A stretch of 64,000 bases of DNA. Origin: JBKPNJ01 sp963695705 (GTDB taxonomy: Bacteria; Actinomycetota; Actinomycetes; Propionibacteriales; Nocardioidaceae). Location of the stretch: contig CAVOHB010000003.1 in assembly GCA_963695705.1 (NCBI GenBank), positions 1-64,000 of the forward strand, in the 5' to 3' direction. The translations under genes and the position numbers were made by a program. Below the pieces are notes generated by a model that made no database searches, had not been told where the DNA came from, and was given only the letters and a program-made list of their open reading frames with translations. Positions 46,485 to 58,707 of this stretch are shown here, piece after piece. The first letter of the stretch is position 1, and each line of letters begins with the position of its first letter.

Positions 46485-47906
46485 ATGGCCAGCGAAACCG
46501 CCCACGCGAGGGAGATCCAGGAGCGGGTCGAGCACGAGCTGCTCCCCATCCCCGACGAGGCCCGTACGTCGACGGCGTCCGCCCAGTTCTGGATCTGGGC
46601 CGGTGCCAACATCGCCCCGATCAACTGGTTCCTCGGTACCCTCGGCATCGCGCTCGGCCTCGGGCTCAGCGACGTCATCGTCGTCCTGGTCCTCGGCAAC
46701 GTCATCGGGATGGCCGTGTTCGGCTTCTTCGTGCTGATGGGCCAGCGGACGGGGGTCAGCCAGATGGTCCTGTCCCGCGCCTCGTTCGGACGGCGCGGCG
46801 CATACCTGCCCGCTGCGATCCAGGGCCTCATCGCGATCGGGTGGTGCGCGATCAACACCTGGATCGTGCTCGACCTCGTCATCGCGTTGTTCGGGGAGCT
46901 GGGGTACGACGGCGGCCGCGGCTTCAAGATCATCGTGGCACTGTTCATCATGGCCCTGCAGGTCCTCATCGCGGCCATCGGCTTCAAGGCCATCGCCACC
47001 TTCGAGAAGTGGACCGTGCCGGTGACCCTCATCGTGGTCTTGCTGATGACGATCGTCGGATGGACGGAGTCAGGAGTCGACTGGTCCTACGCCGGTGCCA
47101 ACCTCCAGGGGGGCGATCGCATCTCGGCGATGAGTACCGTGATGACCGCGATCGGCATCGGCTGGGGCATCACCTGGTTCGCCTACGCCTCGGACTACTC
47201 GCGGTTCGTGCCACGATCGATGCCGCGCCCGAAGCTGTACTGGTCCAGCGTGCTCGGTCAGTTCCTACCGGTGGTCTGGCTCGGCGTCCTCGGCGCAACG
47301 CTGGCGACGGCCAACCCGGGCGTCGACCCCGGGGAGCTCGTGGTCCAGTCATACGGCGCGCTGGCGATCCCGGTGATCCTGCTGGTCATCCACGGGCCGA
47401 TCGCCACCAACATCCTCAACGTGTACTCGTGCGGGCTGTGCGCGCAGACGTGCGACCTGCACATCGACCGGCGCAAGCTCTGCTACGGGGTCGGGCTGTT
47501 CGCCGCGATCTTCACGATCTACCTGATCTACCGGGAGAACTTCGCCGAGACCCTCGACGGCTGGCTGGCCGGCATGGTCACCTGGGTCGCGCCGTGGGCC
47601 GCGATCGTGCTGGTGCACTACTGGGGCTTCGCCAAGGAGCGCATCGACGTCGACGCGTTGTTCGACCCGCCGGGGCGCAGCCGGATAGTCGACGTCAACT
47701 GGGCCGCGGTGGTCGCGTTCCTCGCGGGCATCGTCGCGACCTGGGCGTTCTCCTTCGGTGTCCCGACGTTCCTGCAGGGTCCCGGTGCCAAGTGGTTGCA
47801 CAACACCGACCTCTCCTGGTTGGCGGGCGCCCTGGTGTCCGGCGCCATCTACTACGCCAGCGGGATTTCGGGGCGGTACCGCACGGTCGCAGCGGACAGG
47901 GCCTGA
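46485..47906 (+). CDS. NCS1-family purine/cytosine permease (CodB-like)
   Basis: A membrane protein of about 473 residues with twelve helices. FWIWAGANIAPINWFLGTLG, GVSQMVLSRASFGRRGAYLP and ITWFAYASDYSRFVP are NCS1 signatures. The ATG at 46485 has a GGAG site six bases upstream; an ATG at 46437 is an alternative. Its stop overlaps the next start by one base (TGATG). NCS1 porters take up cytosine, purines, allantoin or hydantoins; the gene context fits any of these. Confidence 0.92.
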   Translation: MASETAHAREIQERVEHELLPIPDEARTSTASAQFWIWAGANIAPINWFLGTLGIALGLGLSDVIVVLVLGNVIGMAVFGFFVLMGQRTGVSQMVLSRASFGRRGAYLPAAIQGLIAIGWCAINTWIVLDLVIALFGELGYDGGRGFKIIVALFIMALQVLIAAIGFKAIATFEKWTVPVTLIVVLLMTIVGWTESGVDWSYAGANLQGGDRISAMSTVMTAIGIGWGITWFAYASDYSRFVPRSMPRPKLYWSSVLGQFLPVVWLGVLGATLATANPGVDPGELVVQSYGALAIPVILLVIHGPIATNILNVYSCGLCAQTCDLHIDRRKLCYGVGLFAAIFTIYLIYRENFAETLDGWLAGMVTWVAPWAAIVLVHYWGFAKERIDVDALFDPPGRSRIVDVNWAAVVAFLAGIVATWAFSFGVPTFLQGPGAKWLHNTDLSWLAGALVSGAIYYASGISGRYRTVAADRA

Positions 47907-49210
47907 TGGGCCTGCTCGTCCGCGCCGGCCGCCTCGCCGGTCATGCCGAGCCGGTCGACCTGCAGGTCGGGGACGACGGGCGGATCGCTTCGATCCGGCC
48001 CACCAGCCCGGAACCACCGGCCAACAGCGCAGACGCCGACGTGCTCGACGCCGACGGGCGGCTGCTGGCTCCTCCGTACGTCGAGCCGCACGTGCACCTG
48101 GACTCCGCGCTGACCGCCGGCGAACCACGCTGGAACGAGAGCGGGACCCTGTGGGAGGGGATCGCCTGCTGGACCGACCGCAAGCCGCTGCTGACAAGCG
48201 ACAACGTCGTCAGTCGAGTGATGCAGGTGCTGCGATGGCAGGTCGCGAACGGTGTGCTGTTCGTGCGCAGCCATGTCGATGTGACCGATCCCAGCCTCAC
48301 CGCGCTGCGGGCGCTCGTCGAGGTGCGCGAAGAAGTGCGCGACATCGTCACGCTGCAGCTGGTGGCCTTCCCCCAGGAGGGGATCGTGTCCTTCCCCGGC
48401 GGCGACAAGCTCCTGGAGGAGGCGGTCCACGTCGGGGTCGACGTCGTGGGCGCGATCCCGCACTACGAGGACACCCGCGAGGACGGCGTGCGTTCGGTCG
48501 AGATCGCCGTCGAGCTGGCGACCCGGCATGGGTTGCTCGTCGACGCGCACTGCGACGAGATCGACGACGAGCAGTCGCGGTTCGTCGAGGTGCTGGCGAC
48601 GCTCGCCCACCGCACCGGACTGGGCGCGCGGGTCACCGCGAGCCACACCACCGCGATGGGCTCGTACAACCCCGCCTACTCCGCCAAGCTGCACCGGATC
48701 ATCGCCCGCTCCGGCATCAACCTGGTCTGCAACCCGATGGTCAATCTGCATCTGCAGGGCCGGTTCGACGGCTATCCGAAGCGACGTGGCCTGACTCAGG
48801 TCAAGGAGCTTCTCGCGTCAGGGATCAACGTCGCCTTCGGCCACGACGACGTGATGGACCCCTGGTTCCCGCTGGGCACCGCGAACCCCTGCCAGGTGGC
48901 ACTGGTCGGTGCGCTGGCGACACAGCTGACCTCGCTAGCGCAGGTCGGCGAGTGCCACCGCGCGGTCACCGACCGGGCGGCCCGGGTGCTGGGGGTGCAG
49001 CAGGCCTACGGGATCGAGGTCGGCCGGCCCGCGTCGTTCCTCGTCATCGACGCCGCCGACCCGTTCGACGTCATCCGCCGGCAGGTGCGCCCCAGCCATG
49101 TGGTGGCCAAGGGCCGGGTCGTCGCGCGCGGGCCCGAGCACGCATCGACGCTGACCTGGCCCGGGACGGGCGAGACCAGGGTGGACTTCCGCAGGGAGGC
49201 CGACCGATGA
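47906..49210 (+). CDS. Cytosine deaminase-like amidohydrolase (CodA family)
   Basis: A 434-residue metal-dependent amidohydrolase. Landmarks are PPYVEPHVHLDSALTAGEPR (metal HxH), LLVDAHCDEIDDEQ, RVTASHTTAMGSYN and FGHDDVMDPWFPLGTAN, the order seen in CodA-type deaminases. Related enzymes act on cytosine, isoguanine, creatinine or other cyclic amidines, so the substrate is open. Start and stop overlaps on both sides place it in the middle of a tightly coupled operon. Confidence 0.9.
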   Translation: MGLLVRAGRLAGHAEPVDLQVGDDGRIASIRPTSPEPPANSADADVLDADGRLLAPPYVEPHVHLDSALTAGEPRWNESGTLWEGIACWTDRKPLLTSDNVVSRVMQVLRWQVANGVLFVRSHVDVTDPSLTALRALVEVREEVRDIVTLQLVAFPQEGIVSFPGGDKLLEEAVHVGVDVVGAIPHYEDTREDGVRSVEIAVELATRHGLLVDAHCDEIDDEQSRFVEVLATLAHRTGLGARVTASHTTAMGSYNPAYSAKLHRIIARSGINLVCNPMVNLHLQGRFDGYPKRRGLTQVKELLASGINVAFGHDDVMDPWFPLGTANPCQVALVGALATQLTSLAQVGECHRAVTDRAARVLGVQQAYGIEVGRPASFLVIDAADPFDVIRRQVRPSHVVAKGRVVARGPEHASTLTWPGTGETRVDFRREADR

Positions 49211-50163
49211 CGGTGGCCGCCAACGAACCCGCCGGGCGAGACGCGACCCGTCCGGCCGACCCGGTGAGCTGGCCGGACGGTGCCCGCTCGGCGGCGATCC
49301 TGAGCTACGACATGGACGCCGAGGCCGTCGTCCTCGCCATCGACCTCTCGCACGGCGAGCGGCTCTCGGTCATGTCGCACCAGGCGTACGGCCCGGTGAC
49401 CGGGGTCCCCCGGATCCTGGCGATGCTCGAGCGTCAAGAGGTCAAGGCGACCTTCTTCTGCCCTGGCTACACCGCCGAGCGCTACCCGGAGCTGCTGCGA
49501 CGGGTGGCCGACGCGGGCCACGAGATCGCCCACCACGGCTACCTGCACGAGGCGGTGCGGGGGATGTCGGCCGCGGCCGAGGCGGCGATGCTCGATCGCG
49601 GGCTCGAGGCGCTCGAGCGAGTCACCGGCCGCCGACCGGTCGGCTACCGCGCACCGATGTGGGAGACGACCTACGCCACACCGGGACTGTTGCTCGATCG
49701 CGGCTTCGCCTACGACTCGAGCCTGATGGACAGCGACGTCCCTTACGAGCTCGCCGAGCACCCCGGGGACGGCGCGCGCTCCCTCGTCGAGATCCCCGTC
49801 CACTGGGCGCTGGACGACTGGGAACAGTACGCCTACCTTCCCGAGGCGTTCGGCTCCGGGTTGATCGAGGACCCGGCCAAGGTGCTTTCCATGTGGACGG
49901 CTGAGCTCGCGGCGTTCCACGACCACGGCGCCTGCTTCACGCTGACCAACCACCCGTTCCTGTCCGGCCGGCTGGGCCGGCTGCGGGCCATGGAAACGTT
50001 GATCGAGACGATGCACGCGCTGCCCGGGCTCTGGATCGCCACCGCCGAGCAGGTGGCAGCGCACGTCCGAGGGCTCCGCCTGGCGCCTCGCGCCTTCCCG
50101 CAGCCGGTCGTCGACCCGCGACCCGGCGAGGTCTCGGACCCGAGTCCCGGAGCGCCAGCGTGA
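49207..50163 (+). CDS. Polysaccharide deacetylase-family hydrolase (PuuE/PgdA-like)
   Basis: A 318-residue NodB-fold protein. The motif 1 region is SYDMDAEAV, motif 2 is HEIAHHGYLHEAVRGM, motif 3 is VGYRAPMWETT, and the later block FTLTNHPFLSGRLGRLRAME is the one shared by cytoplasmic PgdA and the metal-free allantoinase PuuE. There is no signal peptide, so a cell-wall role is unlikely; a ring-opening hydrolase of a cyclic amide or ureide fits the operon better. ATG overlaps the deaminase stop. Confidence 0.88.
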   Translation: MTVAANEPAGRDATRPADPVSWPDGARSAAILSYDMDAEAVVLAIDLSHGERLSVMSHQAYGPVTGVPRILAMLERQEVKATFFCPGYTAERYPELLRRVADAGHEIAHHGYLHEAVRGMSAAAEAAMLDRGLEALERVTGRRPVGYRAPMWETTYATPGLLLDRGFAYDSSLMDSDVPYELAEHPGDGARSLVEIPVHWALDDWEQYAYLPEAFGSGLIEDPAKVLSMWTAELAAFHDHGACFTLTNHPFLSGRLGRLRAMETLIETMHALPGLWIATAEQVAAHVRGLRLAPRAFPQPVVDPRPGEVSDPSPGAPA

Positions 50164-51134
50164 GAGAAGACGAGATCGTCGGCCCGGTCAGCGGCACGGA
50201 GGTCCCCCGATTCGCCGGCGCGCCGACGTTCGTCCGGCTTCCGCGCATCGACCAGGTGGCCGACTACGACGTGGCCGTGCTCGGCGCACCGTTCGACGGT
50301 GGCGTGTCCTTCCGGCCGGGCGCGCGTTTCGGCCCTGCCTCGATCCGCCAGGCTTCGCGACATCTTCGCCCGGCGTACCACCCGGACCTCGAGATCTCGC
50401 CGTTCCGCGTCCTGCAGGTCGTCGACGCCGGCGACGTACCCTGCAACCCGTTCGACATCGACCTTGCCCTCGACCAGATCGCCGGGATGTCTGGCGAGCT
50501 GCTCAGCGACCGGCACCGCCTGGTCACGCTGGGCGGCGACCACACGACCGCGCTCGGGACCCTCCGGTCGGTGACGCGGGTGCACGGCCCGGTCGCCCTG
50601 ATCCACCTCGACGCGCACCTGGACACCTGGGACACCTACTTCGGCGCGGAGCGCACCCACGGGACCGTCTTCCGGCGTGCGTTCGAGGAAGGCCTGCTGC
50701 TCGCGGACCAGTCGGTGCACATCGGGATCCGCGGTCCGCTGTATGACGCCGCCGACCTCACCGCCGATGCCGGCTTCGGCTTCTCGATCATCCGCGCCGG
50801 AGACCTCGACCGGATCGGGCCGGCCGAGGTGCTCGGCCGCGTGGCCGAACGCGTCGGTGACGCCCCCGTCTACCTGTCCGTCGACATCGACGTCCTCGAC
50901 CCCGCGTTCGCACCCGGCACCGGAACTCCCGAGATGGGCGGGCTCACGTCGCGCGAGCTGCTCGCGCTGCTGCGCGCTCTGCCCGGCGACCAGCTTGTCG
51001 CGACGGACGTCGTCGAGACGAGCCCGCCCTACGACCACGCCGAGATCACGTCGCTCGCGGCCGCGACGGTCGCGTTCGAGATGGCCTCGGTGATGGCGCG
51101 GGCGCGGCAGGGCCGCAACAGCACCGATCTTTAG
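50160..51134 (+). CDS. Ureohydrolase (agmatinase/guanidino-acid hydrolase family)
   Basis: A 324-residue manganese hydrolase of the arginase superfamily, starting at GTG 50160 overlapping the previous stop. The metal blocks are VTLGGDHTTALG, ALIHLDAHLDTWD and VYLSVDIDVLDPAFAPGTGT. These enzymes release urea or ammonia from guanidino compounds. As the last gene of the operon it suggests that the deaminase and ring-opening steps leave a guanidino or ureido acid. Confidence 0.93.
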   Translation: MREDEIVGPVSGTEVPRFAGAPTFVRLPRIDQVADYDVAVLGAPFDGGVSFRPGARFGPASIRQASRHLRPAYHPDLEISPFRVLQVVDAGDVPCNPFDIDLALDQIAGMSGELLSDRHRLVTLGGDHTTALGTLRSVTRVHGPVALIHLDAHLDTWDTYFGAERTHGTVFRRAFEEGLLLADQSVHIGIRGPLYDAADLTADAGFGFSIIRAGDLDRIGPAEVLGRVAERVGDAPVYLSVDIDVLDPAFAPGTGTPEMGGLTSRELLALLRALPGDQLVATDVVETSPPYDHAEITSLAAATVAFEMASVMARARQGRNSTDL

Positions 51135-51171
51135 GGATTCGGTGCGCCGGAACGACCACGAGCCCTAGAGA

Positions 51172-52053
51172 TCAAGCCGGAAGCGCCCGCCGGCGGCGCT
51201 GGGCGCGTAGCGCCGCGTCCGCGCGGGCGATCAGCTCTTCGAGCGAGTCCTGCGGGCACAGCTCAGCCAGCCCCGTGCTGATGGAGGCGGCCGGGTAGGT
51301 TGCCAGGTCCGCGCTGATGTGGACGACCCGCTCGGCGGCGTTGTCGATCCCGACGTCCAGCAGCGCGCACAGGAACTCGTCCCCTCCGTACCGCACGACC
51401 AGGTCATAGGAACGCAGATGTGAGCGCATCGTGTCGACGACGCGGCAGAGGAGCTGGTCTCCGGCGGCGTGTCCGAGCGAGCCGTTGGTCGCCTTGAGGC
51501 CGTCGACGTCTGCGAAGGCGAGTACGAAGGGCCTGCGCGTTCGCTTCGCGCGCGCCACCTCTCGCGCCAGCTCTACCATGCCCGGGTCGCGGCGGTAGGC
51601 GCCGGTGAGCTCGTCGATCGACGATGCCGCCCGCTCGCGGGAGGCGAGCAGTCGGTCGATCAGGGCGGCCGCGCGGTCATCCGCCGCGTGGGTGCGGTCA
51701 TTGGCGCCGCCCCGACGGTCTCGCCACGCACCGGCCCGGTCGGAGGCCGCCGCGGCGTCGAAGCTGGTGGCCTCCTCGCGCGACTCGGCCCTGCGGTCGC
51801 GGGCGTCGGCTCGCTCGTCGCGGCTCTGCGCGGCAGCGTCGTGGGCCTCGGAAATCTGGTCGCGGTCCTCCGCGGTGCGGTCCCGGTCATCCGCGCTCGG
51901 CCTTGGATCGTCGTTGGCGTCGCGGATCCCACGATGGGGCGAGGTCGGCTCAGGATCGGAAGCCGGCCCGGCGCCCTCAGTGGCATCCCGGGCGGCGCTG
52001 GGATCCTCGTCGGCCATGGGCACATCGTGACGCAACTGCGACAGTTCGCTCAC
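51172..52053 (-). CDS. Diguanylate cyclase with N-terminal heptad-repeat region
   Basis: A 293-residue protein whose C-terminal ~160 residues are a GGDEF domain with intact VVRYGGDEFLCALLD, so active cyclic di-GMP synthesis is likely. The N-terminal ~130 residues are highly charged, built on a seven-residue DRD pattern (ADDRDRT, AEDRDQI, AQSRDER, ADARDRR), with no membrane segment or sensor domain; it probably forms a coiled coil or dimeriser. No RxxD inhibitory site is obvious in the expected position. Starts at 52053 or 52017. Converges with the ureohydrolase gene. Confidence 0.88.
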   Translation of the reverse strand: MSELSQLRHDVPMADEDPSAARDATEGAGPASDPEPTSPHRGIRDANDDPRPSADDRDRTAEDRDQISEAHDAAAQSRDERADARDRRAESREEATSFDAAAASDRAGAWRDRRGGANDRTHAADDRAAALIDRLLASRERAASSIDELTGAYRRDPGMVELAREVARAKRTRRPFVLAFADVDGLKATNGSLGHAAGDQLLCRVVDTMRSHLRSYDLVVRYGGDEFLCALLDVGIDNAAERVVHISADLATYPAASISTGLAELCPQDSLEELIARADAALRAQRRRRALPA

Positions 52054-52196
52054 CGATATACTGATTGTACGATCACCCGATCACCCTGCGTGATGTGGTG
52101 TCAAACCTCGGGCCGCCAGCGAACCCGTCCGCAGTGCACACTCGGGGAGCCCCGGCGCTCCCGGCGCGTGCCGCGCCGCGCTTCGCCAGCCGGACG

Positions 52197-52802
52197 TCAG
52201 TCGACGGCCTCGATGAACTCCGTCGACGTCATCGGCTCGGAGAACATCGGGAAGTCATAACGGAGCGCGTTGTCGTGCTCCTCGACCGAGGTCGCCGCCA
52301 CGCAGTCGCTCAGTGTGATGACCTTGTAGCCGTTCTCGTACCCACTGCGCATCGTGGACTCGACGCAGCAGTTGGTGAGGAAGCCGCCGAGGACCAGTGT
52401 GGTGATGCCCTTGCTGCGCAGGATGAAGTCGAGGTTGGTGCTCGCGAACGTGTCGAGGCCGCGCTTGCCCTCGATGAGGATGTCGCCGGCCTCGGGCGCG
52501 AGCTCGTCGATGATCGCGGCGCCCCAGGTGTCCTTGACGAACGCGTTGCCGTCGACGACGCCCTTGAGGATGCCGTACGGGTGCGAACTGAGCTCGTTGT
52601 AGCCCTCGGCGAACGTGATCGGGGCATACATCACCGTCGCGCCCGACTCCCGGGCCTTGTCGACCACCCGCTTGGTGTTCTCAAGCATGTCGGTCTTGTC
52701 CATGACCTCGCGCACGGCCGGGTGGAGGGCCCCGCCGTCGGAGGTGAAGTCGTTCTGGTACTCGATGAGCACGACCGCGGTGGTCTTCGGGTCGATCGAC
52801 AT
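52197..52802 (-). CDS. Isochorismatase-like cysteine hydrolase
   Basis: A 201-residue cytoplasmic hydrolase. The catalytic Asp lies in LIEYQNDFTS, the Lys in EGKRGLDTF and the nucleophile Cys in GGFLTNCCVESTMRSGYE. A GAGAGGAG site precedes the ATG. Family members hydrolyse isochorismate, ureidoacrylate, nicotinamide or biuret-like amides. Given the nearby nitrogen-ring operon a related amide is conceivable, but it is on the opposite strand and 1 kb away. Confidence 0.88.
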   Translation of the reverse strand: MSIDPKTTAVVLIEYQNDFTSDGGALHPAVREVMDKTDMLENTKRVVDKARESGATVMYAPITFAEGYNELSSHPYGILKGVVDGNAFVKDTWGAAIIDELAPEAGDILIEGKRGLDTFASTNLDFILRSKGITTLVLGGFLTNCCVESTMRSGYENGYKVITLSDCVAATSVEEHDNALRYDFPMFSEPMTSTEFIEAVD

Positions 52803-53038
52803 CGATGGTCTCCTCTCGGCTGCCCCGTCGGGTGACTGGTGCGGCGTCGTGGGCAGAGCCCGCTGGCGTCACGTCAACCTGATGAGGGTAACTTCCAAGA
52901 CGCGGCGCCGCGAGGTTGCCCTTGGCCCCCTCTCGCTTTCCCTTGACGGTTCAACGGTCCTGGGTAAGGCTTCGAGCGGAGCCGGCGCACGCGGCCAACG
53001 GTGCGACCCGAGTGACGAACGCTCCAAGAGGAGTGCCC

Positions 53039-53927
53039 ATGCAGATCCCGGCCGCATTCGACTATGCGAGAGCCGACACGATCGAGCACGCCCTGCAGCT
53101 GCTGGAGCAGCACGGGCCTGAGTCCCGGGTGATCGCCGGCGGGCACAGCCTGCTGCCGATGATGAAGCTGCGGCTGGCCCGGCCCGAGTGGCTGATCGAC
53201 ATCAACGACCTGCACGAGCTCGACTTCATCGTGGCCGACGGCGACCATCTGCGCATCGGCGCGCTGACCCGGCACGCCGCCCTGCTGGCGTCGGCTGACG
53301 TCGGCCGGCTGTTCCCGATCATCCACGACGCGGAGAGGGTGATCGCCGATCCGGTGGTGCGCAACCGCGGCACGATCGGCGGCTCGCTCTGCCAGGCCGA
53401 CCCGGCCGAGGACCTCTCCACGGTGTGCGACGTGCTGCGCGCCGAGGTCGTCATCCGCGGTCCGGCCGGCGAGCGGACGCTACCGATGACCGAGCTGCAC
53501 CGCGGACCGTACGAGACCGCGTGCGAGCAGCACGAGCTGCTCACCGAGATCCGGTTGCCGATCCGGCCGCGCTCCGGCAGCGCGTACGAGAAGGTCGAGC
53601 GACGGGTCGGTGACTGGGCGGTCGCCGCCGCCGGCGCGGCGGTCTCGCTGGCCGAGGACGGCACCATCGACGACGCCACCATCGGCCTCACCGCCGTCGG
53701 GCTGGACGCAGGCACCGCGACGCGGCAGAACGGTCGCTGCGCGGCCAGCGGCCCGAGCGAGGAGCTCTTCGCCGAGGCGGCCCGGCTGGCTGCCGAGGCC
53801 AGCGACCCCGATCGCGGACCAGCGCGGGCCGGTCGACTACAAGCGTCACCTCGCCGACGAGCTGACCCGCCGGGCGCTTCGCCGCGCCTGCGAACGCGCG
53901 CCAGTCCGAGCCAGGGAGGTCGCCACG

Positions 53928-53945
<18 letters not shown>
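53039..53945 (+). pseudogene. coxM: CO dehydrogenase medium (FAD) subunit coxM, frameshifted
   Basis: FAD-binding subunit of the molybdenum hydroxylase. The first ~255 codons are intact and contain AGGHSLLPMMKLRLARPEW and RNRGTIGGSLCQADPAEDL, the flavin-binding loops. A break near 53810 moves the C-terminus (PIADQRGPVDYKRHLADELT) to another frame, and a second break near 53900 is needed to reach a stop. An AGGAG site precedes the ATG. First gene of coxM-S-L, the order typical of form I CO dehydrogenases. The end coordinate is approximate. Confidence 0.85.
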
Positions 53946-56821
<2,876 letters not shown>

Positions 56822-56858
56822 CCGGTGACTCACGTCCGGCTGACGAAGGGATGCGCAA

Positions 56859-57770
56859 GTGCATGACACGCTGGCTGCGCGCGCGGCGGAGCTGAGCCGC
56901 GGACGTGTGCCGTTCGTGCAGGCCACCGTCGTCCGGGCCCAGAATCCGACCAGCGCGCACGCCGGCGACACCGCGCTGGTGCGGGCCGACGGCTCGATCG
57001 ACGGCTTCGTCGGCGGCACCTGCGCGCGAGTCGTCGGTGCGCGAGTACGGCCTGGTGGTGCTGTCGACCGGCGAGCCGCTGCTGCTGCGGATCGTGCCCG
57101 GCGAGTCGCCGCCACGACGTCCGAGGAGGGCGCGGTGACGGTCGCCAACCCCTGCCTCGTCCGGCGGCGCGGTGGAGATCTTCCTCGAGCCGCGGCGTGC
57201 CGGCCCCGCGGGTGCTCGTGGTCGGGGACACCCCGGTCGCGGAGGCGCTGGTCGACTCTCGGCCGGACCGCTCGGCTTCCGGCCGAGTCGGTCGCGGGTG
57301 ACCAGGCCACGCCCAGCCCCGACGACGCTGCGCTCGTCGTCGCCTCGCACGGCCGGGGCGAGGAGCCGGCGCTGACGGCGGCGCTGCGCGCCGGGGTCCC
57401 GTACGTCGGGCTGGTCGCGAGCCGGATCCGCGGCGGCCGCGGTCCTCGCCGCCCTCGACGTCGACCGACGAGCTGCCGGCCGGGTGCACAGCCCGGCCGG
57501 GCCTGGACATCGGCGCCCGCACGGCCGCTGAGATCGCGCTGTCGATCCTGGCCGAGCTGGTGGCGCGAGCGGCGGCCGGCGAGCGTGCACCGGTCGCGGC
57601 CGTGGCGCAGCCACCAAGCACCGCCGTCGACCCGGTGTGCGGGATGACCGTGTCGACCGACGGCGACGTCACCGCACGCCGAGCATCGACGGCGGCCGAC
57701 GTGGTTCTGCTGCAGCCGGCTGCCGGACGCTTTCGTCGCCGACCCGGCCCGGTATGCCTCCGCCAGCTGA
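56859..57770 (+). pseudogene. XdhC/CoxI-type maturation protein with C-terminal YHS domain, frameshifted
   Basis: GTG start. Family blocks are ELSRGRVPFVQATVVRAQNP and GSIDGFVGGTCA, then EEGAVTVANPC, VLVVGDTPVAEALVD and VVASHGRGEEPALTAALRAG, spread over several frames with breaks near 57027, 57159, 57196 and later. The last part reads VDPVCGMTVSTDG and, after one more break, WFCCSRLPDAFVADPARY, a YHS metal-binding domain. CoxI/XdhC proteins help insert or sulfurate the molybdenum cofactor. It follows coxL by 37 bases. Confidence 0.8.
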
Positions 57771-57812
57771 CTGGTCGCATACCGGCCGGGTCGCGCCGGA
57801 TCGGGAACCGGG

Positions 57813-58707
57813 ATGACGGACGCGGCGCGTCGCGGTGCGGAGGCGGAGGTCCGCGCCCTGGTTCCCGACGTCGAGACGCTGGCCGCCGCGCTCGACGCCG
57901 TCGACTACCTCACCGACCCCGGCCTGGCGACGGCGCTGTTCCTCGCCGTCCGGCTGCCGCAGCCGCTGCTGCTCGAGGGCGAGCCGGGGGTCGGCAAGAC
58001 CGAGGCGGCGAAGGCGCTGGCCCGGGTGCTCGACACCCCGCTGTACCGGCTGCAGTGCTACGAGGGCATCGACGCCGCCGAGGCGCTCTACGAGTGGAAC
58101 CACCCCCGGCAGCTGCTGGGCATCCGGCTGGCCGAGGCGCGCGGCGACCCGCTGGCCGAGGACGACCTGTTCGGCCGCGACTACCTGCTGCGCCGGCCGC
58201 TGCTGCAGGCGATCGAGCACCCCGGCCCGCGGCCGGCGGTGCTGCTGCTCGACGAGATCGACCGGGCCGACGACGAGTTCGAGGCGTTCACCTTCGAGGT
58301 GCTCGCCGAGGCCGCGGTGACCATCCCGGAGCTCGGCACCGTCCGGGCGACCCACCCGCCGGTCGTCGTCCTCACCTCCAACCGCACCCGCGACCTGCAC
58401 GACGCACTCGACGCGGCGCTGCCTGTACCACTGGATCGACTACCCGCGACCGGAGCGGGTCGCCGAGATCGTCCGCCGCCGGGTGCCCGGCAGCGCCGAG
58501 CCGCTGGCGGTGGCGGCGACGGCGGCGGTCGCCCGGCTGCGCTCGCTGGACTGGTCGAAGCCGCCGGGATCGCCGAGGCGATCGACTGGGTGGCCGCGCT
58601 GAGCCTGCTGGGTGCGCACCGGCTGGACGCCGGCGGCGGTCGAGGCCACGCTGGGGTGCGGTGCTCAAGAACCGCGACGACCAGGAGCTTGCCCGGCCCG
58701 CGGGTGA
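57813..58707 (+). pseudogene. coxD: MoxR-type AAA+ ATPase (CoxD-like), frameshifted at the 3' end
   Basis: The first ~200 codons are intact: Walker A LEGEPGVGKTEAAKAL, YEGIDAAEALYEWNHPRQLL, Walker B AVLLLDEIDRADDEFEAF and sensor VVLTSNRTRDLHDAL. The C-terminal part (YHWIDYPRPERVAEIVRRRV, then AVLKNRDDQELAR) is displaced by breaks near 58423, 58553 and 58670. CoxD-type ATPases remodel CO dehydrogenase to mature its Mo-Cu site. The likely stop TGA overlaps the next start. Confidence 0.82.

Noticed and set aside
49207..50163. Cell-wall peptidoglycan or chitin deacetylase
   Set aside because: No signal peptide or membrane helix, and it is locked in an operon for uptake and deamination of a small molecule.
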